DNA of 64,000 nt, taken from the NCBI GenBank assembly GCA_036873135.1, contig JAPTYO010000015.1, positions 617,339 to 681,338 of the forward strand, written 5' to 3'. The DNA is from Clarkia xantiana subsp. parviflora. Lineage: Eukaryota; Streptophyta; Magnoliopsida; Myrtales; Onagraceae. Each line of letters starts with the position of its first letter. The stretch's first letter is position 1. Shown in pieces: positions 31,738 through 42,905 of the stretch. The translations under genes and the position numbers were made by a program. The notes beneath the pieces were generated by a model. The model was given only the letters and a program-made list of their open reading frames with translations, was not told the origin of the DNA and searched no databases.

Positions 31738-34700
31738 TCAAGCATGGTGTTTCTTCAAGTGTTCGCCACTGAAAGAATGCTTTAACGTTCTGCCATTGAG
31801 GTCTTCCAACTTGTATGCGTTCGGAGCTGGCATCCCCACGACCTTATAAGGTCCTTCCCATTTTGGTGACATCTTGTTGATTCGGTCCAAAAGGGTGAAC
31901 TCGTTGCGACGCCAAACCAGCTCCCCGACGAAGAACTGTCGGGACTTCACTCGCCGATTATAGTACCTGGCCGTCGCTAAGCGCATTCGTGCTTGGATTT
32001 CATCGGCTTCCTGCCTTTTCTCTTCGAGTAGGTCCAAGTCCAGGCGTCTCACTTCCTCGTTCGTCAGGGGCTCATAGTATCTCGTCCGATGGGATGCCAC
32101 GGCTACCTCCACAGGGGCGACAGCCTCCGTGCCATAAACAAGGCCAAACGGAGTCTCCCCCGTTGATCGTTTGGGTGTCGTTCTAACGGCCCAAAGCACG
32201 TTCTCCAGTTCGTTCAGCCACTCGCCCTTCAAAGCATAGACCCTCTTCTTGAGGCCGTCCATCACGATTTTATTGGCCGACTCCACCTGGCCATTAGTCT
32301 GAGCATGGCGTACGGAGGCGGTCCGATGCTCGACGTTCAGTTCTTCCAGATATTCCCTCACCTGAGAGCCGTTAAACGGTGGGCCATTGTCGCTGATCAC
32401 CACCTTAGGAATCCCATATCTGGACACGATGTGGGTTTGGAGGAACTTGACGATCTGGTTCCCCGTTGTCCTGGCCAATGCTTTCGCCTCTATCCATTTC
32501 GAAAAATAATCGATAGCTACAAGTAAATACTTACATTGTCCTTGTGCTTGCGGAAGAGGTCCCACCAAGTCGATGCCCCACTGTGCGAAGGGCCAAGCGC
32601 TCTTGATGGATGTCAAGTTAGCAGCTGGAGCCACGATACTCGGGGCGTACCTCTGGCACGCGTCGCATGATCGGACCAACGCCGTTGCTTCTTTGTTCAT
32701 CGTGGGCGAATAGTAGCCTAAGTTCAACACCTTCCTCAAAATGGATCGGGCCCCTTCGTGACAAGCCGCGATCCCCTCATGCATTTCCTTCAGGATTCGG
32801 TTGGTGTCGGGTTCTGCTACACACTTCAGGTACGGAGTCGAGAACCAGACCTTCTTGTACAGTTGATTGTCCAGCATTACATAATTAGACGCGATCCGAC
32901 ATATCCTGTCTGCCGCTACTTTATCCTCGGGGATTGCCCCCGTAGTCAGATACGCGACTATCGGGGTCATCCAAGTGGGCTCCTCCTCCGGTTTCGCTTC
33001 AACGGTGCACACCTGCGTGGGGTCGATGTTTGACAAGATCACCTTCTCCAGGAAGTGCACCTTCCGATTTTCTTCTAAGGGTGCCCCCAGGGCGAATTTG
33101 CTCAAGGCGTCTGCCTCTACGTTCTCCTCCCTTGGAATAGCCTCGATATCGAAGCTTTTGAAGCTCTCTCTCAGGGTTTGTACCTCTCGCAGATACTTCT
33201 TCATTATCGGGCTCTTTGCTTCGTATCGCCCTTGAACCTGGTTCACGATTAACGCCGCGTCGCACTTCACTCTTAAGTGATCGATTCCAGTGCCTTTTGC
33301 AATTTTCAGGCCCGTGATAAGAGCTTCATACTCTGCTTCATTGTTTGTGGCCTTGAATGTTAAAGCCAAGGCATATCGGAGTGGTTCACCTTCACCCGGT
33401 GGTATCAACAAGAAACCCGCTCCTGATCCGTCTGAACTGGCTCTGGTTTATCGGAGACTACATTTCCTCGATTGCTCTCAACTTCTCTGGGTTCACCTCA
33501 ATTCCTCTTTGGCTCACCATGAAGCCCAAAAATTTCCCTGAGTGGACTCCGAAGGCGCATTTCGTCGGGTTCAAGCGAACTTGATGAAGCCTCATCCGCT
33601 CAAACGCCATGGTAAGGTTGTGCACGTGATCCTCGGCTTGTCGGGACTTTACCAGCATATCATCCACGTAAGCTTCCATGGTTTCTCCCAGCATATCTCC
33701 AAACAGCTTGTTCACCATCCGCTGGTAGGTTGCCCCTGCGTTGATCAACCCGAAAGGCATGACATCGTAGTGATAGATGTCGCTGTCTGCATAAAACGCA
33801 GTGTGGGGGGCGTCTTCCTTGGCCATCTTGATCTGGTTGTAGCCTGAATATGCATCCATGAAACTCAGCAGCTCATGTCCCGATGTGGCATCCACCAGCT
33901 GGTCAATCCTCGGGAGTGGATAGCAATCCTTTGGACAAGCCTTGTTCAGGTCGCGGAAGTCCACGCACATTCGCCACTTCCCGTTAGTCTTCTTCACCAG
34001 CACTGGGTTGGCGACCCAAGTCTGGAATCGGAGCTCCTTAATGAAACCAGCATCGAGCAACCTGCCCACCTCTTGCTGGATCGCGATTTTCTTATCTGTG
34101 CCCATCGGACGTCTCTTCTGCGTGATAGGCTTGATTGCGGGGTCTATCTTCAGCTCGTGCACGATCACGTCGGGGCTGATTCCTGGCATATCGCTGGGGG
34201 ACCAGGCAAACAGCTCTTTGAACTCTTTCAGCAATTCCACCAATTTTTGGGCTGTCTCCTCAGTTAGGGCAGACCCGATTTTCACCGTCCTCTGGGGTCC
34301 GTCGATCTCGACTTCTTTCAGATCTTCTACGGGGGCGGGACGCCCAAACTCTTCTCTGGGGTCTGTGTCTGTCTGGAGGACAGTCATAGCCTCTCGCCTC
34401 CTCCTCCGGGTGGCGTTAACATAGCATTTTCGGGAGGGCACCTGGTCGCCCTTGACCTCCCCGACTCCGTGGTCGGTCGGGAACTTCATCTTCTGGTGCA
34501 CAGTCGAGGCAACCGCCATCAGGGGATTGATGGTGGTCCTCCCGATAATTGCGTTGTAGGTCCCCGCAGAATCAACCACGACAAATTCCACATTCCTCCT
34601 TTCTGACTTCCACCCACTACCAAACTACACTGGTAAGGTGATTACTCCCAGCGGGTAGGAAGTTGAGCCAAAAAACCCAACCATCGGGAAGTTTGCTTCC

Positions 34701-34874
34701 TTCAGATCCTTCTTCGTCTTCCCCATGGCTTCCAGCGCGTCCATGAATAGAATGTCGGAGGAGCTCCCTCCGTCGATTAGGATTCTCTTCATCTCGAACC
34801 CATCTACATCCAGGGTTACTACCAGGGCATCGTCGTGCGGAGTCTCCACGCCTATGAGGTCCTCCGATGAGAAG
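31738..34874 (-). pseudogene. E3 pol (protease to integrase), internally deleted
   Basis: Reading down from 34874: protease with ILIDGGSSSDILF, a stop at about 34621, then RT (34591-33458) with DFRDLNKACPKD, FMDAYSGYNQI and AYVDDMLVKS. Immediately after AIEEM a stop appears and the sequence jumps to the second RNase H (SGAGFLLIPPG region), so the tether and whole first RNase H, about 690 bp in E2, are deleted. Archaeal-type RNase H and integrase (33411-31738) are open and include HHCC, D, D and E residues and an intact C-terminus ending EHLKKHHA, which E2 has lost by frameshift. Gag is absent because the sequence is broken at 34874. Confidence 0.88.
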
Positions 34875-36346
34875 GCGGGCTATTATCACTACCGCGGGAT
34901 ATTATCACTACCGCGGGAAGGATCAACACGTCTCCCGACGTATCATTTGGTGTAAGAATCCCGATGAACTTCCTGACTACCTATCTGAAGCTCTTCATCC
35001 TCCAGGTGCAGGTCGTTCGGGAGCTTCCTCGGGTGCTGCAGCTTCTACAGATGCACCGCCTTCAGCGGGGGTGCCTTCCTCAGCTGGAGAGAAGGCACCA
35101 TCTGGTGAACAGTTTCGCCAGGTGGAGACTTTGGACTCCTCCGAGGAGACCGGCGGGGTTGACCCCCCTCAACAGCGTCGGAAGGCGGGGCAATCCCCCT
35201 TGAAACCAACCCCTCAGGGGCCGCCTCCTTCGTCTTCTCCGCAGCAGCGGGAGCTCTCTCCTATCCATGATTTTTCTCCCTTCCCCGTCCGGGCCGAGAC
35301 GGAGATGTGCCCTTCTCTTCCCCGTCCCATCTCTCCCCTGGCTCTTGATGGGGACTTCTACAGGCCTTTCAACTCTTCACAGGCCGATGCCCCCTGGGCT
35401 CCGATCCAGACGCTCCAGGGAGTTCCGCTTACGCAAGGAGAACATGACCAAGAACTGGCCCTGCATCTGCTGGCGGGTTCCATCCTGCCCTCTATGCGAT
35501 ATCCGATCCACCTCAATCGGACGCATATGCAGCGGGACGTCAGGGATATGGCTGTGCGCCGCATCGAGGTGAAACTTCACTTTTTCCTTGTTGATCAATA
35601 AATCGAGTCTTTTGTCCTTCTAACACTTTTTCCTTTTGATTGCAGGAGCTCGGGGATTACAACCGACTCATCGGGTACGTCATTGCCTATGATGAGGCCC
35701 GGGAGCGGGACCGAGGAGTCCGCGAGCAGCTTCAGGCGGATCTCAAGGCCTCCCAGTCTTCGCGGGGGAAGCTGGCCAAAGAGCTGGCTGCCCTTAATGA
35801 GAAGATTCGGGGCCTTCAACAGCAGATCGCGGACTTCGAGGAGCTCTTGAGGCAAGAGCGGCAAGAGCGGGGGGCTCTCGTGGATCGGCTGACCCAGGAG
35901 AAGAAGGCCGCTGAGGACCAGCTGGTCCTCGAGAAAAAGGCTCTGGAGGAGCTGATCGCGGGGTTCCCGGCACAGCTGGCCGAAGCGGAGGCCAAGGGTC
36001 GGGAGGACTATCGGAGGTCGGAGGTCTTCCAAGCTGATGCCCTGAAGTTCTTCGGCGCGGAGGTGGAGAACACTCTCTTCAACGCCGTTGAGGAGCTCCA
36101 CCTGGAGTACGGGGACGCCATCAACTTCGACAAGTCTCCTTCCCTTGCTCCTTTTGCGAAGAAGTACTTTGCTCTTTCCGAGGAGAGTGATGGGGGAGTA
36201 CCCCCGTAATTGTCGGGGACGCCTCTGAGCTTCCAAGTGCAAACACCCCGATAGTCGATCCTCCCGAAGTCAATCCTGTGGACCCCTCTGCTGCCATCTC
36301 CGCGGACCCAGCTGCTGCCGATGCTGCTGATAAGGACCAAGCTTGA
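34875..36346 (+). pseudogene. Antisense gene of E3, second partial copy
   Basis: Repeats 29417-30869 with roughly 1% difference by eye. It starts inside exon 3 at GCGGGCTATTATCACTACCG, and the phrase TATTATCACTACCGCGGGA occurs twice in a row at the junction. Exon 3 (to about 35568) is open here, lacking the frameshift of the first copy. Exon 4 (35646-36346) instead has its own one-base loss near 36194 in a G run, giving an early stop. The two copies therefore carry different damage. Confidence 0.82.
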
Positions 36347-36982
36347 ATGCTTTTATCTTTTTAGAGTCCTTGTATCCTCTTCTCTTGCGTTGTTGTCGGG
36401 CCTTCGAGCCCTTTATCAATATTAGACTCCTTTAATTCCGATCTTTTGTTGCACTTCTCCGAGTGACTTTCTTCGATTCTTATACGCCCTCCCGACGAGT
36501 TAATAACTTGCACACTTGGGGCGACTTAACATCGAGTGCATCACTTAAGACGACTTAGTTCTTAGCTGCCGAAAACCTCGACACAAATTTTCGTACGTCC
36601 CTTCCGACGATTTAATAACTTGCACCATTTAAGGCGACTTAACATCGAGTGCATCACTTAAGACGACTTTCGGATACTTAGAATAAACCTAAGTGTTTGT
36701 CCACCACTTAAGACGGCTTTATCGGGTGCATCACTTAAGACGACTTTTGAATACTTAGAATAAATCTAAGTATTGTGCACCACTTAAGGCGACTTTCATC
36801 GTGCACCACTGAAGGCGACTTTCGTCGTGCACCACTGAAGACGACTTTCATCGTGCACCACTGAAGGCGACTTTCGTCGTGCACCACTGAAGGCGACTTT
36901 CATCGTGCACCACTGAAGGCGACTTTCGTCGTGCACCACTGAAGTCGACTTTCATCGTGCACCACTGAAGGCGACTTTCGTG
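36347..36982 (+). repeat. Duplicated E3 3' region and short 26-bp array
   Basis: Repeats 30870-31500; the array (36775-36980) has about 8 units against about 17 in the first copy. It ends within a unit at ACTTTCGT and joins E1 sequence at GTCCCGACGAC. Confidence 0.85.
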
Positions 36983-37063
36983 TCCCGACGACCCGACCAG
37001 GCCGAATTTCGTGTCCAAGGGGTTTGAGGACGCGTTATCAATGTCAAGGAACCCGTACAAGCA
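36983..37063 (+). repeat. Duplicate of the E1 flank left of E3
   Basis: Matches 27375-27454 with about one difference and continues straight into CAAGCTAC, i.e. it looks like the E1 sequence of the empty E3 insertion site. Confidence 0.85.
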
Positions 37064-39930
37064 AGCTACTTTTCGTGTTCAAGAGTTGGTCGATATCAGG
37101 CCGGGCCGTGAAACCCGGAATCGATGCGGCGGCTCCAATTTTGAAGCACGCAGGAGGCGACCACCATCGGTGAGGCGTAGCAGCAGACCTCAGCATGGTA
37201 GAGCAGCTGATCTAAGGAGCGAGCTTTAGCCTTTATGCGGCGTCCTTTCAATGGTGCTATGTTCCATCGAGCAGACCGCCGTCACTCTCCTCCAAAAACG
37301 TGGGAAAGAAGAGCTTCATGGGCCTTCTCCCCTCAAAATTCATAGGCCCAACATAGGGACGGTATCTGAAGACGTTATTGTATTATTAGCTATGGGCTAG
37401 ATATTACCAACTTCATGAGCTTTGACCAGGCTTTCTTAAAGCAGCCCGCCCACCAAGCAAACCGGTCCCAGTGTTTCAATTGGTCAATATCGACCCAACC
37501 GGTCAACCTTGGTTCAGCCAGTCAAACTCTGTCAGCAGCGGTCATACCAGGTCAACATTAATCAGACCGGTCAACTTCGGTCAAACTGGCCAAAAGCATC
37601 ACGCTAAGGCCCTAAACATCGTATTCATTGACTTCATCGCAAACCATTGAGTCGAATTCATTAAACTCAGGGAAGTCTCCATTACACTCAAATTTAATTA
37701 CTCTATTTGATATAAGTATCCATGTTGGATAAAAACAACTTTATGGTGATTTATCTCTATTCTTTTGTGTAAAGGGAATCTTAGCAAACAATGCAATTGA
37801 ATCACCATCTAAGGGGCGTTGATTATGCTGAGCATCAAAACCCACAATCATTAAGCTATGGGGCATTTACTTCGCTAAGGCACGAATTTCTAATGCTCAA
37901 GACTCACTTCCAAGAAGCTTACTAGCTAAGCTAACGAGATAAGTCTCCTATTCATTTACATAAGTTACCTATCGCTTTAATGATATTGCTAAAGCAAGCA
38001 CATATAGTAATTATTTGACTCCATGCATTAGTTGCTACATGCACGTAATAATTCATATATATAAGCACGGATGTGCATAGTCCACTAGGATAACCTATCG
38101 GTTAAAACCTAGGCATTACCGTGAGGACCAACCCGTGTTACTAGCAATTTATAAGTGGGGGCATAATGTCTAATATACCCTCTAGGGATTAGTAAATATA
38201 GATGAATCGTGATTATCTCTAGTACCACATATATGTTTTATCAAGGGTTGCGTAAAACATTACTTGCTAATTCATATGAAAATAGTCACGAGGGATTCAA
38301 GACACTTTATCAGTGTCATATCGCCACATCATAATTCTACATGTATAACTCTTTCATATAGGGCATATATGTACATGCATAAATGTATGAATGATTATAT
38401 CATCATTATATCTAGTATCTTACATCCACATCATGTGTTGTATTAAGATGTTATATAAACCAAGAAGAGGCGACGCCTCTCCTTGGCTTGGGGGCATGAT
38501 ATATATACAACTTATTACATTTTGACTTCAGAGGAAACTTATGGAGATGGAAGTGAAACTGCTTCTAATCTATCTATGATTGCTCAATACCGCATCATGT
38601 CGGTCAAAACCGACCAAACCAGTCAACATCAATCAAACTGGTCAAACCAGAGAACCGGCTAAACATCGATCAAACCGCTCAACATCAATTAAATCGGTAA
38701 CCACCAGTCAAACCGGGCAACAATAGTCAACAACGGTCAAAAGCAGTCAACATATGTCGCTAAACGCCGAAATCATGGAAGCATCTACACCCTACACTAT
38801 TTATTGTTTATGACGTGCTTTGAAAAATTCAAATGAGTATGAATTTATATAATGCATATATCTATGAAAATTCATAACTAATGATTGTCGAATCCGACAT
38901 CCTATGGACAGGAAGAGAAAACAAAGGAGAAAGCCTCCAAAGTGTATATCCAAGTATACAACGACTAGATCAAGAGGACACGAGCGTCCAATACACGCAC
39001 GCTCGTACGTTTCTCAGTACTCAAATGTACCCACAACGTGGGAAAATAAAATCCACAACGATGGGAGGATATGCTGCAACGCATGCCCCTAAACTAAAGG
39101 CATGGGGGCAACTGGACAACCGCTACACAGCAGGAAAGTCATCCCCCAAACTTTTACATTATGCATCTTTTTAAGAGCAACTATATTATGCCTATTGCTT
39201 TTATTTTTAGAGCATTTAGTCTGGCCCGAAAAGTTATTTCCGCCCAAGCCTAGGGGGCAGGGGAGTACTAGGCAGCACTATAGCTACTTCACTACTTTAC
39301 TGCACAAATACTAACGCCTTAGCAGCTACATATACACCCTAGTTTCCAAACACTTAGACTCACTGGGAATCTCCAAATTCCGAGTCAAAACTGCGGTGGT
39401 TAAAACCAAACTTATTTACTAGAACGTGGTGGCTAACACACGACATAAACTAGAGTAGACGTGTCGCTACACCCCTCTTATAACTCAAACTCGGATCTAT
39501 ATCCGGTCATAACTCTAGCTCAGATCTATATCGGATTACAATGATAAGCGTAAAGGTTCCCCCTCATTTACAACTCAAACGAGCACATCGTTCAGGGTCT
39601 AACGACCAAAACTAACGTGTTACGCTCTAGCACCAACGGTGCATCTTTATACCGAACTGGGATTCACTTTCTGGCAAACAGGTCATTCACAAGGGAAAAT
39701 GTCCCATATTATAGCTTACTGACGTAATCCTTAGATCAAGTGCGTAGTTTACTTACAACATGCGACCATGATCCTTAGATCTGTCGCACAAACGTATAAA
39801 ATGACAGAAGACCTACCAGGAGTGACAACAAGAAGACCTCAACCATTTATAGGGAATCATTACCCCTTATAAAAATTACAAGTAGCTTCTGGGCACCACC
39901 AATGTGTTATTCCCAAAGCTCAAACTCTAT
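37064..39930 (+). other. E1 internal sequence, 3' part
   Basis: About 2.9 kb without recognisable coding sequence. Features seen: GGTCAACNNNGGTCAAACC-type degenerate repeats at about 37440-37590 and 38590-38755, and CTCAGGGAAGT at about 37667. An open frame from 37011 to 37229 (GFEDALSMSRNPYKQATFRV) is unrecognised and short. Confidence 0.6.
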
Positions 39931-40190
39931 CAAGTGCGCGGGTATATCACTCCCGCTACTGTAACTACAACTCTCAGGCGTGCAGGTATATCACCCCTGC
40001 CGCCTTGATTATTCCTATTACGACATCAGGTGCACATGTATATCACTCATGTCTCTTTTGATTATTCATATTACGACATCATGCTCGTAGGTATATCACT
40101 CCTACCATCATGATCCTGTGATCAGACATATTGCCACATTACATTACGATTCCCTGGTCAGGTGTGTAGTTATATCAATCCTACAACCGT
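39930..40190 (+). repeat. Array 1 of E1: five hairpins with loop TATATCACT
   Basis: Units of about 50-75 bp, each with a stem of five pairs around a loop TATATCAC[T/C]: GCGGG/CCCGC (39938-39956), GCAGG/CCTGC (39982-40000), ACATG/CATGT (40034-40052), GTAGG/CCTAC (40087-40105), TGTAG/CTACA (40165-40185, loop TTATATCAATC). Outer arms also pair in several units (AGGCG/CGCCT; TCATG/CATGA; GGT/ACC). Stem sequences differ but stay complementary. Confidence 0.8.
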
Positions 40191-40239
40191 GGTCATTCAA
40201 TCAGGCGCAAAGCCATATTATATTTACAACCACGAACCT

Positions 40240-40440
40240 CAAAAGTGGCTATCATGTCCACGAACATCAAGGTGGCTATCATATCCATGAACATCAAGGT
40301 GGCTATCATGTCCACAAGAAATGAGATCTTGTTACCTCAAGGTGGCTATCAGGTCCACACATCGTAAAGTGGCTATCATGTCCACGACTTTCAAAATGGC
40401 TATCATGTCCATGGTCGCAAAATGGCTATTATTTCTAGGA
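40240..40440 (+). repeat. Array 2 of E1: GTGG-CTATCATGT-CCAC units
   Basis: Seven units spaced about 27-36 bp. Stem GTGG/CCAC in most, ATGG/CCAT in one (a paired change), GTGG/CCAT in one (still pairable as G-U), last unit decayed. The same module occurs in E5 at 55518-55800 on the opposite strand. Confidence 0.82.
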
Positions 40441-40505
40441 ATCTCCAAGTTGATTATTATGCTTACATATATCTAAAGGATCATCGAGCGATGGAGATAC
40501 AAACG

Positions 40506-41490
40506 TCATTCATACAAAGATGTTCGACCCGATAAAGGCGATCATCCCGCGATTACTCCACGGGAGTATTACGTAAAGGGTAGACAAACCACCCTTCATA
40601 CAAAGATGTTCGACCCGATAAAGGCGATCATCCCGCGATTACTCCACGGGAGTATTACGTAAAGGGTAGACAAACCACCCTTCATACAAAGATGTTCGAC
40701 CCGATAAAGGCGATCATCCCGCGATTACTCCACGGGAGTCTTACGTAAAGGGTAGACAAACCACCCTTCATACAAAGATGTTCGACCTGATAAAGGCGAT
40801 CATCCCACAATTACTCCACGGGAGTATTATGTAAAGGGTAGACAAACCACCCTTCATTCAAAGGTGTTCGACCCGATAAAGTCGACCATCCGATAACTAC
40901 TCCACGGGAGTCTTATGTAAAAGGGTAGGTGGATGAACCACCCTTCATTCAAAGGTGTTCGACCCGATAAAGGCGACCATCCGATAACTACTCTACGGGA
41001 GTCTTATGTAAAAGGGTAGGTGGATGAACCACCCTTCATTCAAAGGTGTTCGACCCGATAAAGGCGACCATCCGATAACTACTCCACGGGAGTCTTATGT
41101 AAAAGGGTAGGTGGATGAACCACCCTTCATTCAAAGGTGTTCGACCCGATAAAGGCGACCATCCGATAACTACTCCACGGGAGTCTTATGTAAAAGGGTA
41201 GGTGGATGAACCACCCTTCATTCAAAGGTGTTCGACCCGATAAAGGCGACCATCCGATAACTACTCCACGGGAGTCTTATGTAAAAGGGTAGGTGGATGA
41301 ACCACCCTTCATTCAAAGGTGTTCGACCCGATAAAGGCGACCATCCGATAACTACTCCACGGGAGTCTTATGTAAAAGGGTAGGTGGATGAACCACCCTT
41401 CATTCAAAGGTGTTCGACCCGATAAAGGCGACCATCCGATAACTACTCCACGAGAGTAATATAAGGGTCGGTAGACAAACCACCCTCCAT
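40506..41490 (+). repeat. Array 3 of E1: 86- and 91-bp tandem repeats
   Basis: About eleven units. The first four are 86 bp (CATACAAAGATGTTCGACC), the rest 91 bp (CATTCAAAGGTGTTCGACC). The 91-bp form has the hairpin GGTGG-ATGAA-CCACC where the 86-bp form has only GGT-AGACAA-ACC. Short open frames here are by-products of the repeat. Confidence 0.92.
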
Positions 41491-41695
41491 AGTCGATCTT
41501 ACAAAGAGACGATCGACCACAAAGCTCCAAGTGAGTAATATAGGGTCGGTAGACAAACCGCCCTCCACAGTCGATCGTAGAAAGAGACGATTGTCCATAA
41601 AAGCTTCAAGAGAGTAATATATTGTAATATAAATGATTGTGTAATGGATGCAGGTTCATTTAACTCAGAGCCTAATGCAGGCAAAGCCTCCATCA

Positions 41696-41709
41696 GCCTC
41701 GGGGGCAAA
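41696..41709 (+). other. E1 polypurine tract
   Basis: GCCTCGGGGGCAAA directly before the 3' LTR. Confidence 0.8.
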
Positions 41710-42118
41710 TGATGGATATTGATATAAACGTATTTATTTGATACCATAATAGGTATTAACTATAAATAGTCTGATGCCATAACGGTCAATCAGCTATTAA
41801 TATTCAACTACCATAACAGTAATTGCCTAAATATTCTGTTACCATAACGGTCATCGTCAATAAATGACTATATACCATAACAGTTATTATGTTATTTTAT
41901 ATAAAGAATCATCTAATTAACATTTGATAGATATGAAAAATTATATACAAAATAGTGATCTCTCTCTTTATATGAACGGCGACTAACTTGACCGTCGGAG
42001 AGGGATCGCCGGGGTTCGCCCTGGCATTGTCCCCTTTTGCAGGTGCGTGCCCGGAATTCGAAGATTAAGGAGCTCGGAGACACCGCGGAAACCAACCCGG
42101 TAAATCCAGGATCCAACA
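41710..42118 (+). repeat. E1 3' LTR
   Basis: 409 bp; four substitutions seen against the 5' LTR (T/C, G/A, A/G, G/C). Followed by the duplication ACGGG. Confidence 0.92.
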
Positions 42119-42688
42119 ACGGGTATTGCGCGATTACCGATTACGCGATTACCGTTACGTGTAGAGAAGTCAAGTTCGCGCATTGCCAATATTGATAACG
42201 GTTACCGCTTGCTTTTGAACCGTCATCAAACCGCTTTAAAACCGGGTCCGGTCCCAAGGAAGCCTATAAATATGAGGCCTTGGCCACCCATTTTGACACA
42301 TCCTCTCATTTGCCCAACTTTGGTATTTTGAGCTCTGACTTCTCTCTAGAAAAACTTTCTCTCTCTAGAATTACCTTTTTGCTCTTATAGTGACTTAAGC
42401 ATCGGAGAGGGCTCCACTAGCACCCCCCCCCCCCTCTCCGTGCTAGTACCGGCCATTTGTGCAGGAATCGGCGCACCAGACGATCACACTCGTGCACAAA
42501 CCACCGCCTTTTGAGACTCAGACGTTTCCAGAGACACAACCGCCTTTTGAGACACAGACCTTTCCGAGACTCAACCAAACACTCGTCAGTGGCACAAACC
42601 TCTTTCAGACGAAGGGTTGCAGCCCAAAAACCCGCTCAACCATACAGACAGACGCGTCCTCACGACCCAGTTCATCCAGGACGCAACA
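42119..42688 (+). repeat. E4 5' LTR, right part
   Basis: Continues the LTR broken at 14099. TATA box TATAAATA at 42265-42272. The R/U5 module at 42399-42464 reads GCATCGGAGAGGG, then an 8-bp stem ACTAGCAC/GTGCTAGT around a run of 12 C, then TTGTGCAGG. Total LTR length without E1 is about 776 bp. Confidence 0.82.
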
Positions 42689-42705
42689 TTGGCGCCGTCT
42701 ACGTG
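42689..42705 (+). other. E4 primer-binding site
   Basis: TTGGCGCCGTCTACGTG abuts the LTR end. The first 12 bases match the E2 site; the rest differs. Confidence 0.7.
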
Positions 42706-42905
42706 ATTCGAACAAAAAGCTACCATACCGCAAAGACATGACGAGTGATCGCAACCCTCCCGAAGAGGTTAACGCGAAAAATGCAAGGAAAAGGCCTGGA
42801 CATCCTAAGACGTCTCCGGCAAGCAAATAAGCAGGAGGTCAGAAACCAACCGGAAGCCAGCCGGGGCCTTCCTACATACCGAGAGCTACTTCCGTAGTTT
42901 TATCC

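Larger units (their letters stand above)
27455..36982 (-). mobile_element. E3: rearranged Tat-lineage element on the minus strand
   Basis: From low to high coordinate: 3' LTR, purine tract, antisense gene (on the plus strand), 3' region with a 26-bp array, pol on the minus strand ending inside protease, then a second copy of the antisense gene 3' half plus array, then the duplicated E1 flank. Gag and the 5' LTR are missing. Gene order and protein similarity match E2, but the LTR differs (697 bp), so it is a related family. It is defective: two junctions, one pol deletion and frameshifts. Confidence 0.85.
14100..42118 (+). mobile_element. E1: large non-autonomous Tat-like element with nested E2 and E3
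   Basis: Two 409-bp LTRs (14100-14508 and 41710-42118) differ at 4 positions by eye, and the element is bracketed by ACGGG (14095-14099, 42119-42123), a perfect 5-bp target duplication. A TTTGGCGCCGTCTGTGGG primer site follows the left LTR and a purine tract CCTCGGGGGCAAA precedes the right LTR. After removing E2 and E3 about 7.5 kb of internal sequence remain, without gag or pol that I can recognise, but with three hairpin-rich tandem arrays near the 3' end. This is the form of a large retrotransposon derivative moved by helper proteins. Confidence 0.88.
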
